From the IMG/VR virus record IMGVR_UViG_3300032093_009723, positions 1-25,611 of that record: a stretch of 25,611 nucleotides of DNA, one strand, 5' to 3'. The stretch's first letter is position 1. Each line of letters starts with the position of its first letter. A program made the translations under genes and the position numbers. This stretch comes from a virus. The notes beneath the pieces were generated by a model. It saw only the letters and a program-made list of their open reading frames with translations. It searched no databases and was not told where the DNA came from. Below, piece by piece: positions 1-8,282 of the stretch.

Positions 1-2135
1 GCCAAGTTCATTCTACGCATCTGTGGTTGAACATACTTGTTGCCAATCACATTCATTTCATATGTCGTGGTGCTACTCAATGAACTTTGACGAAGTGGGT
101 CCACAATCAACGGAACCACATTGGTTGGACGAGCATCAATGTTTCCTACCACCAATCCGTTGTGGATGAATGGATAGGCATACCATGCGAACGGCATTCT
201 TCCTTGAAAGTATCCAACCCCACCACGATATGTCACTCTGTCTGTTTGCCAGTTGAATCCGAAACGAGGACCGATCAACAAACTTCTGCCATAGTCGTTG
301 GTGATGGTGCTATATGGTTTGGTACCATTCATGAGAGTGATGTTCGTAAACGCATCTGCTTGAACTGGTGTGTCCATCATATTCCAGTCTGCACGAAAAC
401 CTGCGGTTACCTTGAAGTTGTCGGTGACTGCTACTTCATCTTGAATATACACACTTGGTACGGTGATATTGAAGTTGGCACCTGGATTGTTCAACACATA
501 ATCTAAACTATTGTCCGTTAAATCAAATGTGGCTCTGATACGATTAGGACGATTTGCGAAGAATGATGCGAGGTTTGCATATTGCCAACGACCTGCGTAT
601 CCATTTACGAATGTGTATTGAATATTGTAGAACTCATTGTGAGTACCAGCGGTAAGGGTATGCTTCCCCATAGACCACGTGAGATTGTTGGTCACTTCAT
701 AGGTGCGAACTTTGGTACCATACACCACCCCTTCACGGTCACTACCTGCATTGATTTGACCAAACTGAATATCTTGGATTTCAATTTGTGGTGCGAACAC
801 ATCACCATATGGATTTCTGTGGTCACGAACAAGTGAATATCCCAACAACAAACTATTGGATACTCCTGTTCCAAGTTGTGATTTCAATTCAGCAACGGTG
901 TTGGTGGCTCTACTGAAATGGTCGAAATCTTGTGAGGCTAACTTGGTAAGTGCTTGTCCACGTTCCAAGTTTCCTGCGACTGCATTGACAAGATTACTAC
1001 GAACCGTCAGTATGGAGTTCCCAATATTCCAATCCACACGACCGAAATACTTTTCACTATTTGCTTCAATGTCATATGCCCCAAAGGTTCCTGCATCAAA
1101 GTTCGGGACACCTGATTTTGCTGCGAATGATACAAGACTGTCACGGACCTGTTGTGCAACTGCTTCGGTTGCCAACACGCCTGGGTTGCCAGGTGCAAAT
1201 AGGATAGGGTCTGTTCTACGTGCAATTTCAAAGTTCACAAAATAAAACAACTTGTCCTTGATGATTGGTCCACCGACACGACCACCTGCTTGATATTCAT
1301 TGAAGGTGGTTGGCATTTTACCAGAGATACCATCACCGATGAATTGTGGAACACGACCGAATGAGTAGATGGAACCTTCGGTGGTGTTGGTACCTGAACG
1401 AGTAACTGCATTCACACTACCACCTGTGAAATTACCAATCTTCACATCATATGGTGCGATGACCACCGATACTTGTTCAATCGCGTCAAGTGAGATGGGT
1501 TGTGAACGTGAAAGAGAACCAGGTGTTCCCGTTGGAACGGATGCGGTGGATTGACCTGATGATTGACTGAAACCGAACGCATCATTCGATGCTGCTCCAT
1601 CAATCGTCAAGTTGTTATACCGATAGTTGGAACCCGCGAAAGAAACCCCGTTACCTTGTGGGGTCATACGGGTCATATCTTGGAGACTACGAGATAGGGT
1701 GGGAAGCACTTGTAACTTCTCTTGATTCAGTTGTGCCACCGCACCATCTTTACGTGCTTGTGCTGCTACGTCTGCAATAACCGATACTTGGTCTAATACA
1801 ATAACAACCTTTTCCATCTCTATATCAGTTGTAGTTGCTTCACCTAAACGAACCGTTAAATTATCAGAGGACTTTGGACGGAACCCCAGTGCGGTCACCG
1901 ATACTGTGTATGGACCGCCTGGTTTCAAATTGGATAAGATGAAGCGCCCTTCTGTTGTCGTTCTCGTAACAATTCGTTGATTCGTTGGAACAAACACGAC
2001 TGTAACATTTGCATTTTCAATTGTACTACCTGTAACATCTTTAACAGTACCACGAAGGATTCCGCTGGTGATTTGCGCGTAAGCGGAGGTAGACAACATC
2101 GCAGTTGCTAAAAGAATTTCCAACATTTTTCTCAT
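1..2135 (-). CDS. Oar-like TonB-dependent outer-membrane receptor (partial, C-terminus off window)
   Basis: I translated this frame by hand from the ATG at 2135 to the window edge and found 711 codons without a stop. Residues 1-21 form a signal peptide ending in SAYAQ. Residues about 25-105 look like a carboxypeptidase-regulatory beta-sandwich (GTVKDVTGSTIENANV, then TEGRFILSNLKPGGPYTV). Next comes a plug-like domain containing LTIDGAASNDAFGF and IEQVSVVIAPYDVKIGNFTG followed by GGSVNAVTRSGTN, and then a long aromatic-rich stretch typical of a beta-barrel. This order matches Oar-type TonB-dependent transporters, which are usually about 1000 residues, so several hundred residues are probably missing at the edge. 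It starts 65 bases after the phage polB stop, on the same strand, and has similar base composition. No clear promoter or strong ribosome site precedes it. Known relatives are bacterial outer-membrane proteins and some are phage receptors; a role in this phage is inference. A chimeric assembly is the main alternative. Confidence 0.85.
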   Translation of the reverse strand, partial: MRKMLEILLATAMLSTSAYAQITSGILRGTVKDVTGSTIENANVTVVFVPTNQRIVTRTTTEGRFILSNLKPGGPYTVSVTALGFRPKSSDNLTVRLGEATTTDIEMEKVVIVLDQVSVIADVAAQARKDGAVAQLNQEKLQVLPTLSRSLQDMTRMTPQGNGVSFAGSNYRYNNLTIDGAASNDAFGFSQSSGQSTASVPTGTPGSLSRSQPISLDAIEQVSVVIAPYDVKIGNFTGGSVNAVTRSGTNTTEGSIYSFGRVPQFIGDGISGKMPTTFNEYQAGGRVGGPIIKDKLFYFVNFEIARRTDPILFAPGNPGVLATEAVAQQVRDSLVSFAAKSGVPNFDAGTFGAYDIEANSEKYFGRVDWNIGNSILTVRSNLVNAVAGNLERGQALTKLASQDFDHFSRATNTVAELKSQLGTGVSNSLLLGYSLVRDHRNPYGDVFAPQIEIQDIQFGQINAGSDREGVVYGTKVRTYEVTNNLTWSMGKHTLTAGTHNEFYNIQYTFVNGYAGRWQYANLASFFANRPNRIRATFDLTDNSLDYVLNNPGANFNITVPSVYIQDEVAVTDNFKVTAGFRADWNMMDTPVQADAFTNITLMNGTKPYSTITNDYGRSLLIGPRFGFNWQTDRVTYRGGVGYFQGRMPFAWYAYPFIHNGLVVGNIDARPTNVVPLIVDPLRQSSLSSTTTYEMNVIGNKYVQPQMRRMNL

Positions 2136-2152
2136 AAGAGAGTCTCTATAAC

Positions 2153-2176
2153 CGAGCCCCGTCTGTGGGTGGCTCG
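2153..2176. repeat. Hairpin between polB and the receptor gene
   Basis: CGAGCC at 2153-2158 pairs with GGCTCG at 2171-2176, and further C:G pairing is possible inside the 12-base loop. On the minus strand it is followed by GTTATAG rather than a T tract, so it is not a convincing intrinsic terminator. It would lie in the 5' leader of the receptor mRNA or at the 3' end of the polB mRNA. Confidence 0.35.
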
Positions 2177-2200
2177 ACGCTAGGGGTGAATAAATACATA

Positions 2201-4726
2201 TCAGAAACTAAACCATTCCTGAGCGTTCTGATTTACCTCTGTGGGGATGTTACCCCATTTTAACGCAGAATAGAAATCTTCCAGCTTCTTCTGCAATTCG
2301 TTCTCAAATAATGCATTATAATCAATATAAGTATTTACTATCTCAACGATTTCCCGCGGGTCATTATACCCCTTGACCGCCACCGCTTCGAGATTCCACG
2401 GGTTCTGTTTCAGATATAACCACTTGACCTTTTCCCCATCCGAAATAGCTTCATACTTGTTTTGAATCTTGAAATGTTTCAACAAGGAATTATAGGTGAT
2501 TGCCGCCTTTACGTGGGCGGGAGTTCCCTTACGGAAATCATTCAGCTTTCCCGTCCGTAAATCGTATTCAGAAATGTTCTTGACCGCCGTGTTTCTGGCG
2601 ACATCCAGATACGACATACTATCCATTGAATCACGGAACGTCAGTACCTTCTGGTCAATCTCTTCCTTTGTTGCCTTATTCAAGATGTCTTTCATCATCT
2701 TGTTCATAAAGTCACGGAACGCCGGCGGGAAGCTGGAACGAACAACGTCCAGTCCCTTGACCTTCATCTTATTTGCTACATCAAGATTGGATTCCAAATC
2801 ATAGACCACATTCATCGCATATCGCTTCTTCGCAATCCAGATAGCGGTCTGAGCAACGGACTCACCCTTGATATACAGCCGATGATTCTTACAGAAGAAC
2901 AGCTGTTCAGCCATTTCGTTATAATACTCGTTCAGCTTCTTCTCCATCGCACGAGCCAACTTGATAGTAAATTCTTTCTGCGATGCTGTTTCTGGCATTA
3001 ATGGAGTTGCTGAGAAGTACAACGAATCGGTATCAATATACGTACAATAATCTTTCTGCTCTTCCAGCTTTGAACAATACAAGTCATTGGCAAACGCCGC
3101 AGACTTCTTAATCACATCTTGACCAGAGGCGGTCACGGCAAGTGCGTTATCCAAATCGAAGAATCGGAAAATGGGAAGTCCCAACACACCATATAATGAA
3201 TTCAGGAAAATCTTCTGAATGTGCTGGCGTCGGTCATAGAACTCAGCCAATTCAGCGTTTCCTTCGTTCTTATGCTTCTTCATCAGATTCTTATACTCGA
3301 CACGTTCTGCGAACCACTTGTCGAGTACTTCTGGAATAATCCCCACCGCACCCCCATTATATAGAACGCCATTGGAACTAATCATCAGACTTTCCATCTT
3401 CATATATTTCAAGAATGCTTCGCGGCTCAACCGTACCACTTCCTCATCGGTTGTACCACGAATCAAATATTCCTGCATATCACCAGCCGCATGCTTGTCC
3501 ACATTCCAGTTGGTCACAAATCCAATCTTGGTTTCGGGACTGATATTGAGACTCATAATGATAGATGGATACAGCGATTGTAAGTCGAGGGAATAGACCC
3601 ATTCATATAGACCGGGATTCGGTTCCTTCACGAACGCACCAGCGAATCCTTCTTCATCATTTTCTGCCTTGTTATCCATCATCTCACGACCACCAGCGGG
3701 TCGGTTTGTTACAATGATGCCCTTTCTATGAAGATAGGTTACAATCGTGCCTTCCAAGAACTTCGAACTAAACCAATAATCTTCATATGAAACGTGACCC
3801 AAATGACAAATACCACGAACGAGCTCAATCAGCTTGAGCTTCTTGTCCATCTCTACGATGATGCGTACGTCTTGAAGATTGTACTCAATAAACTTCTCCA
3901 AATCATTACGGAACAATTCATCGAGCGACCCTTGATATTCGACCTTTCCCATGCCCACCTCCAACCGACCAATCGTATCTAAACGATAATTCGGCTGTTG
4001 AGTGTAGGTGAACTTCTTATATAATGTCAAATAGTCTAGCGAGGATACGCCCGCAATCTGGTACCGACTACGGAACTTGGAATACTTAATCTTTCCAATC
4101 GGACTCAACCGACCGGCTGTATTTGGTCCACACTGCTGCTTGATACGATGATAGAGATATGGGATGTCGAAAAAGTCACTATTCCATCCAGTAACAATCG
4201 TCGGTCCAATCTGCTCATACAGGTCCAAAAATCCATAGAGCAAGTCCAATTCCGATGTATACATTACGACCTTAACATTATCATACTCACGACTTGGTTG
4301 AACTCCCGCCTTGTCCAGTACCAATACCGTATATTCCTGCGTCACCGAGTCATATACCGCAATGGACGTAATTTCATTGTTCGGATTCTCAATATTTGGC
4401 ACGCCATTTTCCATAGACACTTCGATGTCGAAAAACATCGTCTTATGCCCTTGGGAAACGTTATCCTCGTTCAGATATAAATCGGTGAGCACGCGAGTCT
4501 CTTGGGGAAGGTCGCTCTCAAATAATGATGGGTCATCTCGCTTATAGCGCTTGACCTTTGCCAACCGCACACCAGTCATGCTGATGAATTGCCCATTGCG
4601 GTCGGGCTTATACGCATAATCAAATTTATTATAAGGAATGGTCTGATACCCTAGCTCGTCATCCCATAAATGCACGGTATCGTTGCCAAATCCTTCACCA
4701 CGTTCAATGTAAATTGCCTGATACAT
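2201..4726 (-). CDS. Family B DNA polymerase, replicative (gp43-like)
   Basis: An 841-residue protein, close to the size of T4 gp43 (898). The N-terminal 3'-5' exonuclease is complete: Exo I FFDIE with D100 and E102, Exo II NSDFFD at 182-187, and Exo III YNLQD with Y282 and D286. Polymerase motif A is SLDLQSLYPSII (D381), motif B is KIFLNSLYG from K505, and motif C is YIDTDS with D565 and D567. It should therefore be an active, proofreading replicase acting with the helicase, SSB and recombinase encoded upstream. No intein block is visible. The ATG at 4726 follows GGAGGTTATTT, a strong ribosome site. A TTGACA-17-TATACT promoter at 4749-4777 gives a very short leader and lies over the end of the upstream endonuclease gene, so polB can be transcribed separately from that gene. 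Identification is firm. Confidence 0.97.
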   Translation of the reverse strand: MYQAIYIERGEGFGNDTVHLWDDELGYQTIPYNKFDYAYKPDRNGQFISMTGVRLAKVKRYKRDDPSLFESDLPQETRVLTDLYLNEDNVSQGHKTMFFDIEVSMENGVPNIENPNNEITSIAVYDSVTQEYTVLVLDKAGVQPSREYDNVKVVMYTSELDLLYGFLDLYEQIGPTIVTGWNSDFFDIPYLYHRIKQQCGPNTAGRLSPIGKIKYSKFRSRYQIAGVSSLDYLTLYKKFTYTQQPNYRLDTIGRLEVGMGKVEYQGSLDELFRNDLEKFIEYNLQDVRIIVEMDKKLKLIELVRGICHLGHVSYEDYWFSSKFLEGTIVTYLHRKGIIVTNRPAGGREMMDNKAENDEEGFAGAFVKEPNPGLYEWVYSLDLQSLYPSIIMSLNISPETKIGFVTNWNVDKHAAGDMQEYLIRGTTDEEVVRLSREAFLKYMKMESLMISSNGVLYNGGAVGIIPEVLDKWFAERVEYKNLMKKHKNEGNAELAEFYDRRQHIQKIFLNSLYGVLGLPIFRFFDLDNALAVTASGQDVIKKSAAFANDLYCSKLEEQKDYCTYIDTDSLYFSATPLMPETASQKEFTIKLARAMEKKLNEYYNEMAEQLFFCKNHRLYIKGESVAQTAIWIAKKRYAMNVVYDLESNLDVANKMKVKGLDVVRSSFPPAFRDFMNKMMKDILNKATKEEIDQKVLTFRDSMDSMSYLDVARNTAVKNISEYDLRTGKLNDFRKGTPAHVKAAITYNSLLKHFKIQNKYEAISDGEKVKWLYLKQNPWNLEAVAVKGYNDPREIVEIVNTYIDYNALFENELQKKLEDFYSALKWGNIPTEVNQNAQEWFSF

Positions 4727-4748
4727 AAATAACCTCCGTTATCCTTTA

Positions 4749-4777
4749 AGTATAACGGCTTCACATCCGTTTGTCAA
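4749..4777 (-). promoter_or_regulatory. sigma70-type promoter for polB
   Basis: Minus-strand -35 TTGACA lies at 4777-4772 and -10 TATACT at 4754-4749, with a 17-base spacer. This is a consensus -35, optimal spacing and a -10 with one mismatch. Transcription would start about 18 bases before the polB ATG, just upstream of GGAGG. The site overlaps the last codons of the upstream endonuclease gene. Confidence 0.8.
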
Positions 4778-5154
4778 TCCAGCTTAATATTACGTTTTAT
4801 TTTAGACCGCACAATCTTTGGGTTGTTACGAATGTCACTTTCCCACAAACAAAGGAATTTATATCCCAATTTTTGGAAGTGTTCTTTCCGTTGATTATCA
4901 CGTTCCCAGATTTCTTCTGCGGTTTTCTTTTTACCTCTATTAAAATACGAAGAAGTATATTGATGGGGATTACAGTGCCAAAAGTCACCATAACACTCCA
5001 CAATATACTTCTTGTCTACGAGAAAATCTACTGTATATCTATCAATCGATACTTGTTGTTCGAACGGGACGTTCATTGATTCTAATATTGTCGCAACCTT
5101 TGTTTCTATGGTATTGACCTTGGAAACCTTCTTACCATTCTTACGCCGTGACAT
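4774..5154 (-). CDS. Vsr-like / EDxHD-type free-standing endonuclease
   Basis: A 126-residue protein with the core of Vsr-type PD-(D/E)xK endonucleases. E17 lies in an N-terminal helix, D43 is in TVDFLVD, VECYGDFWH gives E53 and H60, D86 is in IWERDNQRK, and the final strand is FLCLWESD. The E..D..H..D series fits the EDxHD homing-endonuclease family described for phage introns and split-intein loci, as well as bacterial Vsr mismatch nicking enzymes. It sits between dUTPase and polB and its 3' end contains the polB promoter. No intron or intein is visible in its neighbours, so it may be a stand-alone homing endonuclease or a repair nuclease. The ATG at 5154 was chosen because it is followed at once by a basic N-terminus (SRRKNGKK). 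The fold is fairly sure; the biological role is open. Confidence 0.75.
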   Translation of the reverse strand: MSRRKNGKKVSKVNTIETKVATILESMNVPFEQQVSIDRYTVDFLVDKKYIVECYGDFWHCNPHQYTSSYFNRGKKKTAEEIWERDNQRKEHFQKLGYKFLCLWESDIRNNPKIVRSKIKRNIKLD

Positions 5155-5204
5155 AAACTCTCATGCGACATCTCGGTTGGGGGTTTCCTATAAGTAGTGT
5201 CTAC

Positions 5205-5651
5205 TCACTTGTATAAATCATGCGGGACTGCCGTGGTACCCGTAGACCCAAACCCACCAACACCACGTTGGTCTGCCGATACTAACTCGTCTACTTCTTC
5301 TATATCAAAACTTACCGTAGGAATAAGAACAAGTTGTGCAATCTTTTCACCAGGCGCTATATGAACTAAGCTATCGGTTCCGTTGTGAAGAGCTATGCAA
5401 ATTTCACCAATATACCCATTATCAATAACCCCAGCCACAGTAAACAATCCTTTCTTCGTAGCCACAGAGGAGCGGTCCTTGATAATCCCACCATATCCTG
5501 CTGGAAACTGAATAGCGATTCCTGTTTTAACCACTTTCGTTTCACTTGGAAAAATTGCAGCGCCTTCACTGGCAAATAAATCATATCCTAAATCTCCAGC
5601 GTGTGCTTTTTGTGGCGGTGTTGCATTTTGTGATAATCGTTTAACTTTCAT
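5205..5651 (-). CDS. dut: dUTP diphosphatase (trimeric dUTPase)
   Basis: This enzyme hydrolyses dUTP to dUMP and diphosphate, keeping uracil out of phage DNA and feeding dTMP synthesis. All five trimeric dUTPase motifs are present in 148 residues: AGDLGYDLFAS (18-28), KDRSS (58-62), GVIDNGYIGEI (74-84) with catalytic D78 and substrate-stacking Y80, GEKIAQLVLIP, and the C-terminal arm RGVGGFGSTG (129-138). I chose the ATG at 5651 over an in-frame TTG at 5681 because GGGAGG lies 11 bases before it and dUTPases usually start with a short MKVK-type strand. The start overlaps the end of the upstream thioredoxin-like gene by 11 bases, so the two are probably translationally coupled. It closes a nucleotide-metabolism run that begins with the ribonucleotide reductase. 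Confidence 0.96.
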   Translation of the reverse strand: MKVKRLSQNATPPQKAHAGDLGYDLFASEGAAIFPSETKVVKTGIAIQFPAGYGGIIKDRSSVATKKGLFTVAGVIDNGYIGEICIALHNGTDSLVHIAPGEKIAQLVLIPTVSFDIEEVDELVSADQRGVGGFGSTGTTAVPHDLYK

Positions 5652-6030
5652 GTAAATTAAAACCTCCCATTGTATCTTCAATTCCTTTTACTACTTCTAC
5701 TATTTTTTCTTTAATATGATTTGCATCGTGATATACTCGCGTTTCTTCATCCAAGATATCACCATAATAAAAATATCTAAAAGTTGGAACACCTTTTGTA
5801 TTTAGATTATGTTCATCAATAAAGGGTCTATACTCCTGCTCCCATTGATGAAATCTATAAAACTTCACATTAGTAATATTGTGTTCATCAAAATGATTCG
5901 CCAATAATTCATATTGAGGCATGGTAACTTTGCATGGATTACACGTTGCTCCATAATGCATTACCACGTGAAGCGGTCCTTCTTTCTTTATGTGCTGAAA
6001 GAAGGTTTCTGGCGTTAAATCAATTATCAT
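5641..6030 (-). CDS. Thioredoxin-fold protein with CNPC active site
   Basis: A 129-residue protein with a thioredoxin-type core. The strand HVVMHYGATC leads into the redox pair C30-N-P-C33, and VPTFRYFYYG carries the expected cis-proline at P82. It is longer than a minimal thioredoxin, has an aromatic-rich middle (YRFHQWEQEYRPF), and lacks the usual WCGPC tryptophan. It follows the first thioredoxin by 7 bases with the ribosome site TGAGG, and its end overlaps dUTPase. Its place directly after a B12-dependent reductase suggests a dithiol donor for that enzyme or for another phage or host target. A glutaredoxin-like or chaperone role cannot be excluded. Confidence 0.8.
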   Translation of the reverse strand: MIIDLTPETFFQHIKKEGPLHVVMHYGATCNPCKVTMPQYELLANHFDEHNITNVKFYRFHQWEQEYRPFIDEHNLNTKGVPTFRYFYYGDILDEETRVYHDANHIKEKIVEVVKGIEDTMGGFNLHES

Positions 6031-6037
6031 AATAACC

Positions 6038-6343
6038 TCACTTGATGCGATTTAGCTTCTGCTCTATCTTGGTCTTTTCATTCTTACCGTATAAGAATTC
6101 TCTTGTCCGGCCTTCCTTATAGAACATCAACATTGGAATAGCCTTAATTCGGTTCTTTTCTTTCAATTCTGGTTGCTCATCAACATTGACCTTATAAAAA
6201 GGAATCTCTGACTCCTTTGCTAATTCCTCTACGGTTGGTAACATTTCGATGCAGGTTGGGCACCAAGGAGCCCAAAAATCTACGACAAAGGGTTCCTTGG
6301 ATGCCAACTTTTCTTCAAACTGTTGTAACGTCAACTCCTGCAT
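6038..6343 (-). CDS. Thioredoxin (CPTC active site)
   Basis: A compact 101-residue thioredoxin. VVDFWAPWCPTC (residues 20-31) holds the redox cysteines C28 and C31, and AIPMLMFYKEG carries the cis-proline P70. The active site is CPTC rather than CGPC, which should change the redox potential. Its ATG overlaps the reductase stop codon as TAATG, with GAGGTG just upstream, so the two genes are translationally coupled. Class II reductases are re-reduced by thioredoxin through their C-terminal cysteine pair, so this is the likely dedicated electron donor of the reductase encoded immediately upstream. Confidence 0.93.
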   Translation of the reverse strand: MQELTLQQFEEKLASKEPFVVDFWAPWCPTCIEMLPTVEELAKESEIPFYKVNVDEQPELKEKNRIKAIPMLMFYKEGRTREFLYGKNEKTKIEQKLNRIK

Positions 6344-8193
6344 TATTGCACCTCACACCCACCGCCACCACAAGCAACTTCACCTGCAAGGTCGGTATTA
6401 TCTTCGACTTCAACTACCTTGGTTAAGTCAATCTTGTGTAAGTGACCAACCATTTCGTTGTATTGTGCTTCATCAATATCTTCGAACGGTGCTTGCATAT
6501 AGCTGTGGTCTGAGTATGGAAGAACTGACAATGCGGTGAAGTTCTCACGATTCTCCCACATCCATTCACCAACACCAACCCATTCATCTGGCTTGATGGT
6601 TACGGTGACCGATACGTTATTCTTGTTTTCACCCTTACGGTGACCAGCCTTTACCCATTCCTTCCAGACCTTACTGGTACGAGCCAATAAGTCGAGTGCA
6701 GATTCTTGACGAGTGATAGCACCCTTTGGAGCCTTTTGTGGAACGGAGATAACTGCTTGTTGCTTCGGCTTGAAGAATTCGTCCTCAACAATTTCTGGAT
6801 GATTGTCAACCAAGTATTGGTAGATACTTTCGTTCTTTCCAACACGGACACGACGAACATAGAAGTCGTTATGCCAAGCGTGAATACCAGAAGAAGTTCC
6901 TAATACTAGTGACGAGGTTCCTTCGGGCTTGACAGTGGTGGTTCGTGCAGCCTTGTTGGTCCCAATCACTTCCGCCACACGTGCGTTTTCTTCCTTCACA
7001 ACATTAGCAGCTTCCTTCATATCCAAATTTAATACAGTACCCGATGCAATACCCGTCATCGAAACACCGATAAGTGCTTCCTTTTCTGTGGTGCGTTTCC
7101 AAATATCACGGAGATAATGGAAGTTAGTATAACTTGCTTGAAGTGTTCCGATGAACGCTGCTGCCTTTGCACGGGCGTTGTAATCAGCTTGGTCCTTGAT
7201 ATCGCCAGCATTGATGGTGGTCAAGTTACAGAATTGGAACGGACGGAGACTGATTTCTGCACAAGGATTTAATCCCCAATTTGCATCGTTCGTAAAGAAG
7301 AAGCCTGGTTCGCCTGAACCACTCATTTCAATCTTCTTCCACAAGTCTAAGAATACTTCTTGTTCAACCTTGTGACGAAGGATAACTGCTGAATTGTTTG
7401 AACGACCACGTTGTGGATTGGTTTCCCACCAGTTGCCGAACTTACAAGTCAACATATCATCATCGTCCAAATCGAATAATGAAATCATTGCGGAACGACG
7501 AATACCACCAGACAATACTGCATCAGCGATGAAGCACAACATATCGTGTACTTCAAGGGTACTGAGCTTATCGCCGTTTTGCTTACGGTCGAAAATCTTT
7601 TGGATATTGTGTAAGCAATCCTTGAGCGGTTCTGGACCAGGTGCCTTACCACCAGAGGTCAAGAGTAATGCGCCCTTTGGACGAACATCGCTAAAATCAT
7701 AAATCGGAAGAGCCTTACCCTTCATATATGCAGCAATCATCACCTTCACTGCATCTGCCCAACCTTCGATACTGTCACCGACGAGGTAACGGCGGGACTT
7801 GGTTGGCTTATTAATTTCTGGTAACTTTTCTACGTGTGCACGCTGTACCGAATAACCTACACCTGTTCCAGAAAGAAGAAGGAACATCACTTCACTGAAA
7901 GCATCCGTGTGGTCGATTGGAAGGAAGCAGCAATTGTATAACCGAGCGTTATTGATTTCAATTGGCTTACCAGCAAATTGAAGTGAACGCATGGATGGAA
8001 GAATCTTCTTATCATATACGAATTGATATGCTGCTTCAATTTCTTGTGCGAGTTGTGGGAACTTCTTTAAATGCATCTCTTTGTTTCTATCAACTAACTC
8101 TTTCCAAGTCTCACGGCGTTGCTTCTTGGGCAAATACTTTGAGTACTTCATAAAAGTTGTGATTTCAGAAAGAATTTTTGCTTCTAATTGCAT
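6343..8193 (-). CDS. nrdJ: Adenosylcobalamin-dependent (class II) ribonucleotide reductase
   Basis: A 616-residue monomeric class II reductase of the RTPR type. It converts ribonucleotides to deoxyribonucleotides using adenosylcobalamin. The N-terminus (KYSKYLPKKQRRETW, then ILPSMRSLQFAG) and GTGVGYSVQ fit this family. The active site is complete: C88/C89 in LYNCCF, radical cysteine C311 with E313 in NPCAEI, C322 in FQFCNL, and the swinging C-terminal pair C608-GGGG-C613. PEGTSSLVLGTSSGIHAWH is the usual phosphate-binding region. It is shorter than the 739-residue Lactobacillus enzyme. Since B12 is needed, the host must make or import cobalamin. It heads a coupled run with two thioredoxin-fold genes and dUTPase. 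The start at 8193 has GGAG nine bases upstream. Confidence 0.95.
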   Translation of the reverse strand: MQLEAKILSEITTFMKYSKYLPKKQRRETWKELVDRNKEMHLKKFPQLAQEIEAAYQFVYDKKILPSMRSLQFAGKPIEINNARLYNCCFLPIDHTDAFSEVMFLLLSGTGVGYSVQRAHVEKLPEINKPTKSRRYLVGDSIEGWADAVKVMIAAYMKGKALPIYDFSDVRPKGALLLTSGGKAPGPEPLKDCLHNIQKIFDRKQNGDKLSTLEVHDMLCFIADAVLSGGIRRSAMISLFDLDDDDMLTCKFGNWWETNPQRGRSNNSAVILRHKVEQEVFLDLWKKIEMSGSGEPGFFFTNDANWGLNPCAEISLRPFQFCNLTTINAGDIKDQADYNARAKAAAFIGTLQASYTNFHYLRDIWKRTTEKEALIGVSMTGIASGTVLNLDMKEAANVVKEENARVAEVIGTNKAARTTTVKPEGTSSLVLGTSSGIHAWHNDFYVRRVRVGKNESIYQYLVDNHPEIVEDEFFKPKQQAVISVPQKAPKGAITRQESALDLLARTSKVWKEWVKAGHRKGENKNNVSVTVTIKPDEWVGVGEWMWENRENFTALSVLPYSDHSYMQAPFEDIDEAQYNEMVGHLHKIDLTKVVEVEDNTDLAGEVACGGGGCEVQ

Positions 8194-8282
8194 ACTACTG
8201 ACTCCAAAATCGTTAGGGGTTAGTGGTTAAATAAATACTACACTGCTTCTCGAAAAATACGGTGAATACCCAACGATATTTT

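Noticed and set aside
87-1245. Plus-strand open frames in the first 1.3 kb
   Set aside because: They are antisense to a continuous 711-codon receptor frame with clear domains, and their translations show no family features.
4025-4030. TTGACA on the minus strand inside polB
   Set aside because: No acceptable -10 hexamer at 16-18 bases and no gene start nearby.
5652-5681. Longer dUTPase start at a TTG codon
   Set aside because: The ATG at 5651 has a strong GGGAGG site and fits the family N-terminus; the extra ten residues only overlap the upstream gene.
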